Part shown: piece after piece, positions 63,619-64,000 of the stretch
How the letters are laid out: each line of letters starts with the position of its first letter
Numbering within the stretch: position 1 is the first letter of the stretch
Assembly (NCBI GenBank): GCA_013178125.1
Contig: JABLXJ010000004.1
Coordinates: forward strand, 124,001 to 188,000
Direction of reading: 5' to 3'
Source of the DNA: Bacillota bacterium
GTDB lineage: Bacteria; Bacillota; SHA-98; Ch115; JABLXJ01
DNA length: 64,000 nucleotides
Program-made: the position numbers and the translations under genes
Notes under the pieces: generated by a model
The model's database searches: none
What the model saw: only the letters and a program-made list of their open reading frames with translations
What the model was told of the DNA's origin: nothing

Positions 63619-64000
63619 ATGGTATTAGCTAAGGCCAGGCCGCTTGAGGATAGGGATAGCCGAATCAATACCCAAAATGCTAATGCTCCCAGGACCCGCG
63701 CAAAGCCAGGGGCCCTGAGGTCCGGGTGCCCCACCATGCTGCAGTTGGGTGCTACCGCGATAATATCTGTTGCGCTGCTCCTTTCCTACTTATCCCTTCA
63801 TATGCAGGCTGTCAAGGTCTGCTATGACCTGACAATAGCCAGCAGGCAGCTGGATAGGCTGAAGTCCGAGCATGAGCGCTTGAGCCTCGCAGCCGCCCAG
63901 CTTAGGTCGCTTGCCCGCATTGAGGAGGATGCCAGGACCCGGCTCGGTATGAGAGAACCCGGGGATATACGGATGATCGCAGTTGACATTGCGCCGGCTC
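63619..64000 (+). CDS. ftsL: FtsL-like cell division protein (partial, runs off the window)
   Basis: An open frame from ATG 63619 to the window end (127 codons) encodes a basic hydrophilic N-terminus (about 1-40), one membrane helix (about 41-60; LGATAIISVALLLSYLSL) and a coiled coil (about 70-100) ending RIEEDARTRLGM. This single-pass bitopic layout, directly after rsmH, is typical of FtsL, which with DivIC/FtsB and FtsQ activates septal synthesis. TTGGGGGGCG lies 8 or more bases before the ATG. Primary sequence of FtsL is poorly conserved, so position carries much of the call. Confidence 0.82.
   Translation, partial: MVLAKARPLEDRDSRINTQNANAPRTRAKPGALRSGCPTMLQLGATAIISVALLLSYLSLHMQAVKVCYDLTIASRQLDRLKSEHERLSLAAAQLRSLARIEEDARTRLGMREPGDIRMIAVDIAPA

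Noticed and set aside
1-64000. CRISPR arrays, tRNA/rRNA genes, prophage or complete insertion sequences
   Set aside because: No regularly spaced direct repeats, tRNA-like cloverleaf with conserved T-arm, rRNA signature, phage structural gene or intact transposase was recognised.

Overview
The window looks like a chromosomal segment of an endospore-forming, GC-rich member of the Bacillota (Firmicutes). The strongest evidence is gene order. From about 3.5 to 23 kb the order is ylxY, M16 peptidase, dut, ymxH, dpaA-dpaB (spoVFAB), asd, dapG, dapA, RNase J, tepA, ylzJ, spoIIIE/ftsK. Apart from a few insertions this is the Bacillus subtilis order. rlmN-prpC-prkC-rsgA-rpe, cinA-thpR-recA-recX-rny-ymdB-spoVS and mraZ-rsmH-ftsL are also Bacillota-typical blocks. 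Dipicolinate synthase, SpoVS, a Spo0E-like protein and a PdaB-like protein point to sporulation. TTG and GTG starts are common. I recognised no tRNA, rRNA, CRISPR array or prophage.

Layout: (1) 0-6 kb: DinG-type helicase, two NodB-fold deacetylase relatives and a divergent SH3-GH18 spore-type glycosidase. (2) 6-15 kb: M16 peptidase, dUTPase, Spo0E-like protein, and the diaminopimelate/dipicolinate genes. (3) 15-25 kb: RNase J, ClpP-like TepA, phosphate transporter, UppP, SpoIIIE/FtsK, RodZ-like protein, HU. (4) 25-32 kb: PHP phosphoesterase, GAF-GGDEF diguanylate cyclase, small fragments, PspC-domain protein, lipid kinase, RimO, glutamate dehydrogenase. (5) 32.6-38.5 kb: ExbB, ExbD, TonB, a secreted protein with a cohesin-like domain, and an SLH-plus-coiled-coil protein with a C-terminal membrane anchor. 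This envelope cluster suggests an outer membrane, so a diderm Bacillota lineage (Limnochordia-like or similar) is my inference. (6) 39-49.5 kb: rlmN, two FHA proteins, PP2C phosphatase, RodA/FtsW, class B PBP, PASTA kinase, RsgA, Rpe. This merges the Bacillus rlmN-prpC-prkC-rsgA-rpe order with the actinobacterial fhaA-fhaB-pstP-rodA-pbpA-pknB order. (7) 49.5-61 kb: a compact FtsH-like protease, CinA, membrane phosphoesterase, ThpR, RecA, RecX, RNase Y, YmdB, SpoVS. (8) 61-64 kb: GNAT, then the start of the division and cell-wall cluster (mraZ, rsmH, ftsL cut by the window end).

Most genes are on the + strand in tight, often overlapping operons; only two convincing genes are on the - strand. 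Non-coding points of interest are two families of dispersed fold-back repeats (each with one longer and one internally deleted copy), an orphan IS200/IS605-type right end with an omega-RNA-like scaffold upstream of rny, a strong promoter followed at once by an intrinsic terminator in front of rny, and a three-repeat MraZ operator over the mraZ ribosome-binding site.
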